From Boesenbergia rotunda (lineage: Eukaryota > Streptophyta > Magnoliopsida > Zingiberales > Zingiberaceae), in NCBI GenBank assembly GCA_024364735.1, contig JAGFNQ010000843.1:1-64000 (forward strand): a stretch of DNA of 64,000 nt, written 5' to 3'. Positions 1 through 9,515 of this stretch are shown here, piece after piece. The position numbers were made by a program, and so were the translations under genes. A model generated the notes under the pieces. That model saw only the letters and a list, made by a program, of their open reading frames with translations, did not search any database and was not told where the DNA came from. Position 1 is the stretch's first letter; every line of letters begins with the position of its first letter.

Positions 1-820
1 GTCCTGGGATGTCACTTTCTTTAACCTTTAGCTGATGATACCCAGAACACAGATCTATCTTTGAGAAACACTGTAGCCCCTTTGAGTTGATCAAATAAAT
101 CATCTATTCTAGGACGGGGTACTTGTTCTTGATGGTTACCTTGTTCAGAGCTCTGTAGTCTATGCACAGACGCATAGACCCATCCTTCTTCTTGACGAAA
201 AGTACAGGAGCTCCCCAGGGTGAATGACTCGGCCGAATGAAGCCCTTGTCTAGTAGCTCCTGGAGTTACTCTTGTAATTCCTTCAACTCTGCTGGAGACA
301 TACGATATGGGGCCTTCGAGACCGGACCGGTACCTGGTACTAGCTCGATCTCGAATTCCACTTCTCTGTTGGGAGGTAGTCCAGGTAGTTCTTCTGGAAA
401 TACTTCTGGATACTCACAGACTACCCGTACATCCTCCTGCTTGTGCTCTTCCTTTGCTTCTATGTCCACTATGCGTGCAAGAAAACCAGCACACCCTTGT
501 TCTAGCATCTGGTGGGCTGCCAAGGCTGAGAGGAATTTCTGAGTCTTCCTCCTTGGGGCTCCTTGAAATTCGAACGGTGATTCTCCTTCTGGACTGAAAA
601 CCACCTTCCTCCGATGATAGTCCACTGAAGCGCTGTACTTACTGAGGAAATCCATGCCCAGTATGACGTCGAAGTCTTGCATCGCAAGGACTATTAGATC
701 GACATATAGCTCTCGGTCTAAAATCTTGATTGGCACAGCCCGGAGCCACTGGGTGGATTCCATGATTTCCCCTGAAGGGAGAGTTGTCAGGAATCTGGAC
801 TCCCAACTCTCTGCAGGCAC
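1..820 (-). pseudogene. T1 protease tail and reverse transcriptase start (broken)
   Basis: Continues the gag frame after a TAG at 821-823. The segment 266-820 is open for 184 residues. It contains the protease tail (VILGMDFLSKY, the usual second conserved block of gypsy proteases) and the linker to RT (EYPEVFPEELPGLPP, YRMSPAELKELQE). A TAA at 266-268 follows. Beyond it the RT pattern resumes (GFIRPSHSPWGAPVLFVKKK, MRLCIDYRALNKVT), then frame changes around 130 and 65 offset each other before SKIDL and SGYHQ. The stops lie where related elements have Gln codons, so C-to-T decay is likely. The window edge removes the catalytic YxDD region. Confidence 0.85.
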
Positions 821-2164
821 CTATAACTTACTAGCAAAAGGTACTGATACGAAAGAATGGGTCGCCCCAGTGTCAAACAGTGTAGTAGCTAAATGCTGAA
901 AAATAACTATTTGACCTGTTACGACCGTGGAGGCGCTGGCAGCTTCTTCCTTCGTGAGGGAAAAGACTCTGGCATTGGTTGAAACTGGTGCTGCTTCCAA
1001 CCTTCCCTGACTGATCTGAGGTCCCTCCAGTATAGTAGGCATGTAATGTAACTGAGGCTTGCCTCCATACTGTACGGACTGCTGAGGAAGTACCTTAAAC
1101 TTGTTTGGGCAGTCTTTGGATCTGTGTCCCTCTTGTCCACATGAGTAGCATCCAGTTACACCCAAAAGGCATGCTCCTGGATGGGTCCTCCCACACTTAG
1201 GACAAGGTGGATACCTAGCTTGCTTGTTCTCTGGGTTTCCTTTTTGGCTGCCAGGCCACTGCTTCCTTTTGTGGTTCTTGTTCTTCCAGTTCTGGTTATT
1301 TGGCTGAGGCTTCTGGCCTCCTGTTGTCTTGTTCTCAATCAGGACTGGCTTCTGCTGTGTTTGTTGTGCCTTGATGCTATTCAGATAGTGCTCTGAGATT
1401 AGAGCACTACTGACCAACTCCTCGCTGGTCTGGGGTCGGTGCGTCCCGCTGTTCACGTTGAGTGCTATTTCAGGGTTCAGCATGCGGAGCATCAGTCTGA
1501 CTCGCTCCTTCTCTGTGCTGACTAGCTCTGGGCAGAGGCGAGCTAGTCTGTTGAACTTCGCGACTGCTTCTCCCACTGGTAGGTTACCTTGTCTGAACTC
1601 CATGAAGTCCTCGTAGTGCTTGTTGGTAACCCGCATGTGGAAGAACTCCTCATAGAACTCTTGCTCGAAATCTGTCCAGCTCATCTGGTTGACTATCCTC
1701 TTACTCTTGACCCGCTCCCACCACATACGAGCATCTCCAGTTAGGCAGAAGGAGGCACATTTGACCTTCTCGACTTCTGGCCAGTCAAGAAGCTCCATTG
1801 TGCTCTCTAAAGTCTTGAACCAAGCCTGGGCATCCCAGGGCTCAGTCGTGCCTGAGAAGCTTTCAGGTTTCAGCCTCTGCCACTGGACGAGGTATGCTTC
1901 TTGTCTTCGGTTCACGGCAGGGGTCTCCTGTGTGACTGGTGGAACTTCAGCCACCACTGGAGTTTCCACTCCTGCTGTGGGTGGTGTAGGGGGCACTGGG
2001 TGCTGATTTGCCATCAGTGTGGCGATGGTCTTCTGTTGCTCTGAAATCTGAGCTTGCATTTGAGCAATGACTGCCATCAGGTTTGGCTGTTCTGTGCCAG
2101 GCTCATTGTTATCTTGAACTGGAGTTCTGTTCCTTGCATTAGGAGCTCGGCCTCTTCTTGCCAT
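821..2164 (-). CDS. T1 Gag with CCHC zinc knuckle and protease active site
   Basis: 447-residue frame starting at ATG 2164, 283 nt downstream of the PBS. Residues about 90-270 form the retrotransposon Gag domain (AWFKTLESTMELLDW, MWWERVKSKR, FEQEFYEEFF, FMEFRQGNLPVGEAVAKF). A Lys/Gln/Asn-rich linker follows, then a knuckle CYSCGQEGHRSKDC (Cys-X2-Cys-X4-His-X4-Cys intact). The frame runs on into the protease, where the active-site triplet is visible in FDTGATHSF. It ends at TAG 821-823, inside the protease. Gag would package the RNA into cytoplasmic particles and the protease would cut the polyprotein. The Gag part alone looks intact; the fused pol is broken. Confidence 0.9.
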   Translation of the reverse strand: MARRGRAPNARNRTPVQDNNEPGTEQPNLMAVIAQMQAQISEQQKTIATLMANQHPVPPTPPTAGVETPVVAEVPPVTQETPAVNRRQEAYLVQWQRLKPESFSGTTEPWDAQAWFKTLESTMELLDWPEVEKVKCASFCLTGDARMWWERVKSKRIVNQMSWTDFEQEFYEEFFHMRVTNKHYEDFMEFRQGNLPVGEAVAKFNRLARLCPELVSTEKERVRLMLRMLNPEIALNVNSGTHRPQTSEELVSSALISEHYLNSIKAQQTQQKPVLIENKTTGGQKPQPNNQNWKNKNHKRKQWPGSQKGNPENKQARYPPCPKCGRTHPGACLLGVTGCYSCGQEGHRSKDCPNKFKVLPQQSVQYGGKPQLHYMPTILEGPQISQGRLEAAPVSTNARVFSLTKEEAASASTVVTGQIVIFQHLATTLFDTGATHSFVSVPFASKL

Positions 2165-2446
2165 CTAATAATGCATAAGGGAACAGGAAATCACTACTAC
2201 ATCTCTAGGCATAAACTTGTCTTCTTACTTAGTAACCTAATATCCATTCTAGGGATTAAACATGATTCCGTGATACTAAGGTATTAAACATGCTTCCTTG
2301 TTCTATGCACATATGAGTAAGTACTTAAGCATTTCTCTATACTGCAATTAAATAAAGGAGCAATAGAAAAACTGAAACTTAAAACTTTCTTACTTGAAGA
2401 CGGCAAGGTTGATGCTGATGTGTGTGTGATGCTGGAGAATGGGAAC
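2165..2446 (-). other. T1 untranslated leader
   Basis: About 280 nt between the PBS and the gag ATG. No coding frame of note. AT-rich; contains a long pyrimidine/poly-A stretch typical of gypsy leaders. Confidence 0.7.
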
Positions 2447-2459
2447 TGCTCTGATACCA
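2447..2459 (-). promoter_or_regulatory. T1 primer binding site (tRNA-iMet type)
   Basis: Minus strand reads TGGTATCAGAGCA, complementary to the 3' end of plant initiator-Met tRNA, two bases after the LTR end. Site where minus-strand DNA synthesis starts. Confidence 0.92.
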
Positions 2460-2461
2460 AC

Positions 2462-4926
2462 TGTAGCGACCCGCCTTCTCTACCTTAGACGGACCGTTAC
2501 TTTGTCTACTTCTTGACTCTAATGCACGACTAAAAATGCGGAACTTTCTTTTTTTTTCCTTCTCTTTTTTTTTCAAAAAAAACAAAACAACTTTCATTTT
2601 ATTTGCTTTGCCAGGATTTGGCCCCTAGACCTTTTAGTTGTAACACCAAAGCACTAACCAGCTGCTCTACACAACTTTTCTTTAATGGTACCAGTCGACT
2701 GCTATATAGCAGTCGACTGATACCAGGCGATTGACCTTTTGGCAGTTGCCTGGTGCATCGAACAGAAGCTAGTGTTCGATAGGGCAGGTGACTGGTCCTG
2801 TACCAGTCGACTGGTACGCCTGAAAATCTGCATTTCAGACCTGAAACTCATCTCCATCCATCCACAAAACACATACTTTCAAGTCATACAAAGACATAAC
2901 ACCATTTCTATATTCTATACTAGTTTTCTAAACATTTTAGCCAATCAAAACAACTTCATAAACTTGAAATTAGGACTTTTGCGGAAGTAAATAAGTTATG
3001 AAAATCTATATGAACTTTAGACTAGAGTTTGTACCAAATTTTGTATCTATGCAAGGTTTAAACAATTCTAACCATTTAAACTCATCACACAAGGTTCTAT
3101 AACATTACTAAAGCATTATGGAATATGAATGCAACTTTTCTAAGCATATTTAAAGCAATAAAAACTTAACTCAAAAGGAGACTAACAACATCTTGGCACA
3201 TGCATTAAATAGCTCCATCAAAGTATCGATATTCAAAACTACTCACGCTCATACTCATCCAATGCAATCATAAGGATATATATACTAAATAGAATGACAT
3301 GGAATCTTTACCCGTGGTTTTAAGTCATGCAAAATATCTAAACGTAAATACTTGGATAAATTCTATGTGATCTAACTTAAACTAAGAATCTGTGACAAAT
3401 GCACTTTAAGTTTTTTATTCATCTTGTCCCAAGGACCTCTCCAAGGTCAGCCACCACACACATGTCGCTCAGCATCGCCTCGTCGCCTTCCTTCAGAATT
3501 GCTTGCCTTTACCTTTACCTGCAGCAATAGAAAATGCAACTAATAAGCATAAAGCTTAGCAAGTACTATCTAGCTCACAAAATCTCGAAATGTGCAAGCA
3601 TGCTTTTTAAACAATGTGAAATCACCTGAGATACTTTTATGCTTAAAAGAAACACTAAAATATGTATAACTCAAAACATGCATACTCAAGCATTAATAAG
3701 TCTTAACTCACTTTTTCTTGGCTTAACTTGAAACTTTAGCAATTCTTTAACTTTAAATCTTTCTTTAACTTTTAGAAAACTTCCTTAAACTTTAGAAAAA
3801 CTTTGCTAAAGCATTTACTTGAAAATAATAACTCACTTGGATCCACTTAAGACGTAAGTACCATCTTATGCGCGTTCCCTAAAAGGTTGGGGTAGCGAGC
3901 CACCAATTCTAATAGAGCAGACCTTGGTCTACCAGGGCCAAGACCTTGGAATTGGACACCTGGATTTCTTTAACGACGCCCTTGGACACCGGGTACTGGC
4001 CTTAGAAAATAAAATACTTACTTTTTCTTATCTTGAATGCCTTGGCATTTTAACGAGCATCTTGTGTGCCCAAATCCCTAAGTCTTGACTTTTGAGGATT
4101 TCTTAAGGCCTTGGCCTTTTCTTTTCTTATCTTTATCTTCTCTTTTCTTTTCTCATAACTTTTCTTAGACCCTAACCTCATATAGGGTACTTAATTAAAC
4201 TTATACAAGCATGGATTAAACTAGGGTTACATGCAAAATCATAAACTAAAGGAAAATTGCATTTTTAACTTCTAACGGGAAAAACTTACGGAAAACCGCC
4301 TCTTACTGCAGGTGAGCAGTACTTACCTTGATTTCTTTGGACTTACAACCAAAATTGACGTCTAGGGCTCGGGAGAAACTTGAGATCTCGATGAACCGTT
4401 CGCGCCTACGCGTTCCTCTCGTCGAGACGAACGAAACGCTCCGCACTCCTTGATTCTTCCTTGGCCGGCGCCCCCTTAGAAGAGGAGAGGAGGTCTTGGT
4501 GTCGGCGTGCGCACAAGAGAGGGGAAAAGGGGCGGCGTGCGTGCGGCTTGGGCGAGGAAGAGGGCTTTAGTTGAGAGAAATAAAATTTCTCTCTTTAATT
4601 ATCTATTTATACTTGGGGTATTTAAGTCCAACTTATAACTTAACTTAATATCTCTCTATTTTCTTTCAGCACACCCCTGCTGGGGCTCCTGGTTAACCCG
4701 ACCAACTTAAGTCGTTGGTCCCATGGGAGGTCTCGGGTTCAAAACTTGTCCAGGCAACTTTTTTGCCAAAAACTCTATTCCTTTTAAATAAAAATACTAA
4801 ACGGACTCGGAAAATTTCATAAAAATATTCTAAAAATTCCTAAAAATATCTAGAATATTTCTAAAACATTTTTAAATAGTTCTAAGGACTTTAAGAACCT
4901 CAATATGGAAATTTCGGGGCGTTACA
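2462..4926 (-). repeat. T1 5' LTR
   Basis: 2465-bp LTR, minus strand. It starts TGTAACGCCCCGAAATTTCC (4926) and ends GGTCGCTACA (2462), so it has TG...CA ends and abuts the PBS. A minus-strand TATAAATA box lies at 4604-4611. The body is non-coding. It contains two tRNA-like segments (minus 2611-2675, plus 4686-4752) and a perfect 28-bp palindrome at 2692-2719. The large size is normal for Tekay LTRs. Confidence 0.88.
4604..4611 (-). promoter_or_regulatory. T1 LTR TATA box
   Basis: TATAAATA on the minus strand in the first part of the LTR, followed by a pyrimidine/purine-rich leader. Likely pol II start for the element transcript. Confidence 0.5.
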
Positions 4927-5298
4927 AATTAAGGGGGTGGCGGACACAATATGTAACTTTTTACTTATTCAATCTACTACATGGTGAGGCTCTCACTTGT
5001 TGGTTCTTCATTGAACTAGAACATATCAAGGCATCCCCTTGTGGCATTCAAGTCTTATCAACCTCCATCCCAAGGTTGTGGCGTCTATCTTCTTCTTCTT
5101 CTATACCAAGGTTCGTGCTTCCTTAAGCATTAGGTTCGCATCTCATAATTCACATTATTAGGTACGAAAATACACAATGGAGTGTAATGCTTATCATGAA
5201 TATAGACCACCTAATATGCGAATCAATACCTTAGAAGTAGAAGAGAAAAATGCATGTATCTATATTTGACATTACTTGATATGGTATACACCTATAAT
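4927..5298. other. AT-rich non-coding DNA with a partial repeat copy
   Basis: No gene. Around 5140-5165 there is a short degenerate copy of the motif that starts each 338-bp unit further right (cattattaggtacgaaa). Confidence 0.45.
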
Positions 5299-6330
5299 CA
5301 AATCGTAGAAGAGGTTGGCGTAGGTGAGTTTTTTTTCTGTCATATTTTCTTGTTTCAATGATAATATGATATGGATTAAGGTTAATTGGTTGACATAATT
5401 GATGAGGGTACATAATCCGCAATATTAGGTATGAAATATCAAAATTCAAGTATGTGCGTGATCAAATTGAGTATACTTGTCCAATATTTGAGTATTCAGG
5501 TACGAGACTTCCTCTTTAATTCTCAATGGCTGAAAAAATCAAGTACAATTGACTCAAATTCAAGTATATATTGCCACGAATGAGGTACTATTTTCAAACT
5601 TATAGGTACATTGAGACACAAGTTATGCATTAATTAGTGTGGGTGAGTCTGTGTGGGACATATTTCCTTATTTTATTGATAATATAATATGAATTAAGGT
5701 TAATGACACTACTGCTCTAATAAGTGCTTCACATAATTGATCAAGGTACATAATCCGCATTATTAGGTACGAAATATCAAAATTCAAGTATGTATATGAC
5801 CAAATTGAGTATACTAGTCCACAATTTGAGTATTCCGGTACGATACTCCCACTTTAGTTCTCAATGGCTCCATAAATCAAGCACAATTGACTCAGATTCA
5901 AGTATATATTGCCACGAATGAGGTACTATTTTCAAACTTATAGGTACATTGGGATGCAGATTATGTATTAATTAGTATGAGTGAGTCTATTTGGGACATA
6001 TTTCCTTGTTTCATTGATAATATAATATGGATTAAGGTTAATGACACTACTACTCTAATAAGTGCTTCACATAGTTGATCAGGTTACACAATCCACATTA
6101 TTACGTACGAAATATCAAAATTCAAGTACGTGTATGACCTAATTGAGTATACTTGTCCACAATTTTAGTATTCATGTACGAGACTCCCTCTTTAGTTCTG
6201 AATGGCTCAACAAATCAAGCACAATTCACTCAGATTCAAGTATATATTGCCACGAATGAGGTACTATTTTCAAACTTATAAGTACATTGGGACGCAAGTT
6301 ATGCATTAATTAATGTACGTGGGTCTCATT
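5299..6330. repeat. 338-bp tandem repeat, about 3 copies
   Basis: The landmark cataatccgc (or close variant) followed by attaggtacgaaatatc occurs at 5411, 5749 and 6087, giving an exact 338-bp spacing twice. Units share blocks such as gccacgaatgaggtactatt and tgggacatatttcctt. The leftmost copy is shortened. No ORF is conserved. This may be a short satellite array or the tandem interior of an unidentified transposon. Confidence 0.85.
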
Positions 6331-7214
6331 TGTTGGATCGAAGAAAACGATAGAGAGGGGGGGGGGTTGAATATCATTGTCAAAATTTTTTGAACAGTTA
6401 AAGAATATGCCCAGCGGAAAGAAATAAAGTACACAAGAACCTATGTCAATTTTTTACTTGGTTCGGAGTCGCAGTCGGCTCCTACACCAAGACCCACAGT
6501 CCTTGACCGTTTATATTGGGCAATTCTATATTCGGAACGATTTTTACAGATTGATAGTACAAATATTGAATTTGAAAAACTAAATCACAACACTTTCGTA
6601 AACTGAAATTTTATCGACGCCCAAGATGGATCGAATTCCGGAGCAGATGGTCATCGTCGGCACTAAAATCTCGAAATCAAACTTTGCCATAGCGCAGCGC
6701 GTGAGCGAAAGTGTTTGGAGCGTTGGAAAGAATGGATGTCGAAGCCTTGGGGGTGAGCCCCCTTTTATAGTGCTCATACGGGCGCCTGTGACGTTGGGGG
6801 GCGCCTGACACGTGGCCTTCCCTGCGTGAATCATTATCCGTGGGCTCGGTCAGCGCTTATCCACCCCCACTTGGGCGCCTGAGCTGATGAGGGCACCCGT
6901 GACCTCACGGGCGCCTGATCCGGCTTGGTCTAGAGGCTTCGCAGTTATGTTTTGGGTTTTGCCTTCACTCTTGGGCGCCCGTATCCATACAGGCGCTTGA
7001 GCCCATTCGGGCGCCTGTCTTCATTTGGGTGCCTAGGCCCAGTGAAGTACCTTCACTTGCAGACGACCAGTCCTTCGACCCTGCAACTAAGGTTAGTACC
7101 CAAAACACAACAAGTATTAGTTACAGTCGTAGCTATCTTGGTTCTGACTTCGGGTCTCCCAAATGCAACCCTAGGTCGAACCGACGCCTACTGTTCCCTC
7201 GATGGGGAATGCGT
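6331..7214 (-). repeat. F 3' LTR, distal part
   Basis: Runs from the LTR end (plus tgttggatcg at 6331) to the point where E is inserted. Contains a minus-strand TATA box (CTATAAAAGG, 6761-6770) and a cluster of GGCGCC/GGCGCCCG motifs (6780-7040). Matches 48829-49728 in reverse orientation. Confidence 0.82.
6761..6770 (-). promoter_or_regulatory. F LTR TATA box
   Basis: CTATAAAAGG on the minus strand, followed by a GGGCTC-rich start region. The same arrangement is seen in the E, G and plus-strand F LTRs. Confidence 0.55.
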
Positions 7215-8767
7215 TGTTGGTGCAAGTTGCATCAGTGATGTACTTCTCTAAGTGTTTTAATGTTTGACAATATACTTAAGTCAGTGATACATTGAACAAA
7301 GGAAGGGGAGTTAAGAGAGGAGTAACAAAATGAACCAAAGTCCTAGTAAACCTAGGCAATAAGTCCTGGTTCGAAGAATTGGGCACTAAGTCCTGACCGA
7401 AAGTTGGGCACTAAGTCCTGGCAAAGGGCTGGGCACCGAAGACCTGGTTCGAGGAATTGGGCACGAAGTCCTGGATGAGGACTAGGCAAGAAGCCCTGGC
7501 CGAGGGTTGGGTACCGAAGTCCTGGACCTAGGGTTTGGGCACAAAGTCTTGGTCCAAGGGATTGAGCAACTTAGCTGAGTGATGACTAAGGACAGAAGTA
7601 GAGATGGGGGTTCGGACGGCTCGAGATTCGGGAGTATCGGAGGCTAAGCAAAAGTTCACCTGAAGGACTGGGGTGGCAACCATCTCCTGAATGGAGTAGG
7701 TGAAAGGCGCGTTCTCGGGGGTGAGAACTTGCGTCGGTTCGACCTAGGGTTTTATGGAAATCCGAAGTCAGAACCAAGTCCTTAAGGTTAATATTGTGTG
7801 TATATTTACTTTGTATTTGTGTATCTTACAGGTACCAAGAATAGAAGACAATGCAGCAAAATCACACAAAAGGCAGCTAGAAACTAAGAGGCCAGGCGCG
7901 CCCATCAATCCAGGCGCCTGGCTCAAAGAACAAAAGTGGCAGTTTCATGAACAAGGCAGAATAGGCTTCCATTTAGGCGCCCACATCAATCCAGGTGCCT
8001 GGCTCAAAGAACAAGAGTGGCAGTTTCGTGAAGAAGGCAGAATAGGCTTCCATTCAGGCGCCCGGGATGATACAGGCGCCCAAGTTGAAAGCTGTATTTG
8101 TTGTCTTGAGTTCGAAATAGAGATAAGCTTTCATTCAGGTGCCCGGGAGGTCCATGGTGCCCTGGTCAAAGGTTTTATCAGCTGTGACGAGTTCGGCGCA
8201 AGGATAAGGTTTGACCAAGCCTATAGGGGCGCCCCCATCATCACAGCCGCCCGTATGAAGCCTATAAAAGGGGCTTCGACCCCTCAGCTCCAAACACAAC
8301 TTTCCGGAACGATTCTGAGCATTCTGACTAATGACAAAGTGCTAAAGACAAGGTTTTGCAACCGGGCTCCAGGAGGAAGTGCGCGGCACTTCGGAGGTCC
8401 AGATCGGCCGAGGCTTCGACCTTAATTGTTTGGTTTGCTTTTTATTATTCTACACATAATTTCATATCTTTTTCATTGTAACTTCTGCATTGTAAGACGG
8501 GTTTTCTCCGCCTCCGGAAATTTTGGAAAGGAGACCAATAGTGGACTCACGCAGAGTACATAGGCCTTGGATGTACTGACCTTGGCGGGTCGAGAACCAA
8601 GTAAATAAATCCCGCATGTCTGTTGTCATGCTTTTATTCTTTCTATTTTATTTTCCGTTGTGCTTGTAACGCTCTATCCAGAACGAGTACTTTTAAGTTT
8701 ACGAGTTTCTGCAAAAAGATTTTTCAGTTGATATTCACCCCCCTCTATCGACGGCACCGGTCCTATA
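7215..8767 (+). repeat. E 5' LTR
   Basis: 1553 bp, starts TGTTGGTGCAAG and ends GGTCCTATA (CTACA in relatives), directly before the PBS. Contains about seven imperfect repeats of 'gggcactaagtcctgg' type at 7340-7570, a GGCGCC palindrome cluster at 7890-8260, and a TATA box at 8263-8270. A 223-residue open frame at 7754-8425 is made of the palindrome repeats and is not a gene. Confidence 0.85.
8263..8270 (+). promoter_or_regulatory. E LTR TATA box
   Basis: TATAAAAG followed by GGGCTTCGACCCC, the same box and downstream sequence as in G. Confidence 0.6.
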
Positions 8768-8769
8768 AT

Positions 8770-8781
8770 TGGTATCAGAGC
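8770..8781 (+). promoter_or_regulatory. E primer binding site
   Basis: TGGTATCAGAGC, perfect initiator-Met tRNA type PBS, two bases after the LTR end. Confidence 0.9.
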
Positions 8782-8841
8782 TAGGCCGCTCTTCACCGAA
8801 CTAACTGTCGACGGAGCAAAGACGCAGGAGTTGAGTGGGAG

Positions 8842-9320
8842 TGTAACGACCCGCCCCCTTGGCCCCTTGGGCGGCCCAACTGGTGGCCCACTTGGTGGCC
8901 CTCGGCCCCTTGAGCGGCCAAATCCCATTTGGCGACCCCTTTGGTGACCTCTTGGGCGGTCATTACTCACGAGTACTTCCCACCCCTGGCCAGTGGATTT
9001 TTACCTTCCCTAGGATTCGAACTCTAGACCTCCAGGCTAAGTACTAAAGTTTATGAATCCTGATACCAATTGAGCTATACTCAATTGGTACCAGGATTCA
9101 TAATTTTATTGTAACGACCCGGCCCCTTGGGCGGCCCAACTGGCGGCCCACTTGGCGGCCCTCGGCCCCTTGGGCGGCCAAATCCCCTTTGGCAACCTCT
9201 TAGGCAGTCGTTACTCACGAGTACTTCCCACCCCTGGCCAGTGGAATTTTGCCTTCCCCTGGATTCGAACTCTAGACCTCTAGCCTAAGTACTAATGTTT
9301 ATGAATCCAGGTACCAATTG
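8842..9320 (-). repeat. Two tandem short repeats with tRNA-like cores
   Basis: Copy 1 (8842-9109) and copy 2 (9110-9320) both begin on the plus strand TGTAACGACCC and share the series 'ttgggcggcccaactgg'. On the minus strand each has a tRNA-like core: in copy 1 (9010-9077) TAGCTCAATTGG fits an A box and GAGTTCGAATCC a B box. Copy 1 ends in an inverted copy of the A-box half, giving a stem-loop (about 9052-9098). This could be a tRNA-derived SINE, or the end of a gypsy LTR. It lies exactly between the truncated E leader and the resumed F LTR. Confidence 0.6.
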
Positions 9321-9515
9321 CCTTCCCCAACAACCCTTCGCTAGGTCTTAAGGTTTCGATGCCTAGCCGCCCTTTGCTAGGTGCCCAACAGCCCTTCGCA
9401 AGGATTTCTTTCTGCACACTCAGTGAACATATTAGACCAACATAATATCATAACTTTTGAACCCTTTTGCCATTATCAAAACCTAGGTTCGACTTAGGTG
9501 CGGCCTGCACCAACA
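9321..9515 (-). repeat. F 3' LTR, proximal part
   Basis: Start of the F LTR on the minus strand (TGTTGGTGCAGGCCGCACC), interrupted after about 190 bp. Next to it on the minus strand is a short purine run (CGAGGGAAAT). Confidence 0.75.

Larger units (their letters stand above)
1..4926 (-). mobile_element. T1: Tekay/Del-like Ty3-gypsy retrotransposon, 5' portion
   Basis: Minus-strand element cut by the left window edge. In its own direction it has a 5' LTR (4926 down to 2462), a PBS matching initiator-Met tRNA (2459-2447), a leader, gag with a CCHC knuckle, an aspartic protease and the start of reverse transcriptase. The 2.5 kb LTR and the gag type fit the Tekay/Del chromovirus clade. Stops in gag-pol and a pair of small frame changes near position 130 and position 65 show that it is defective. 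The pol remainder and 3' LTR lie outside the window. Confidence 0.88.
7215..8841 (+). mobile_element. E: SIRE-like copia 5' end inserted in the F LTR
   Basis: Only the 5' LTR, PBS and about 60 nt of leader remain. The leader (gacggagcaaagacgcagga) is nearly the same as that of element G at 33870. The element stops where a tRNA-like repeat begins at 8842. Confidence 0.8.

Noticed and set aside
7754..8425. 223-residue open frame with repeated GAxINPGAWLKEQ-like units
   Set aside because: Lies wholly inside the E LTR; the peptide repeats come from the GGCGCC palindromes and the TATA box cuts through it.
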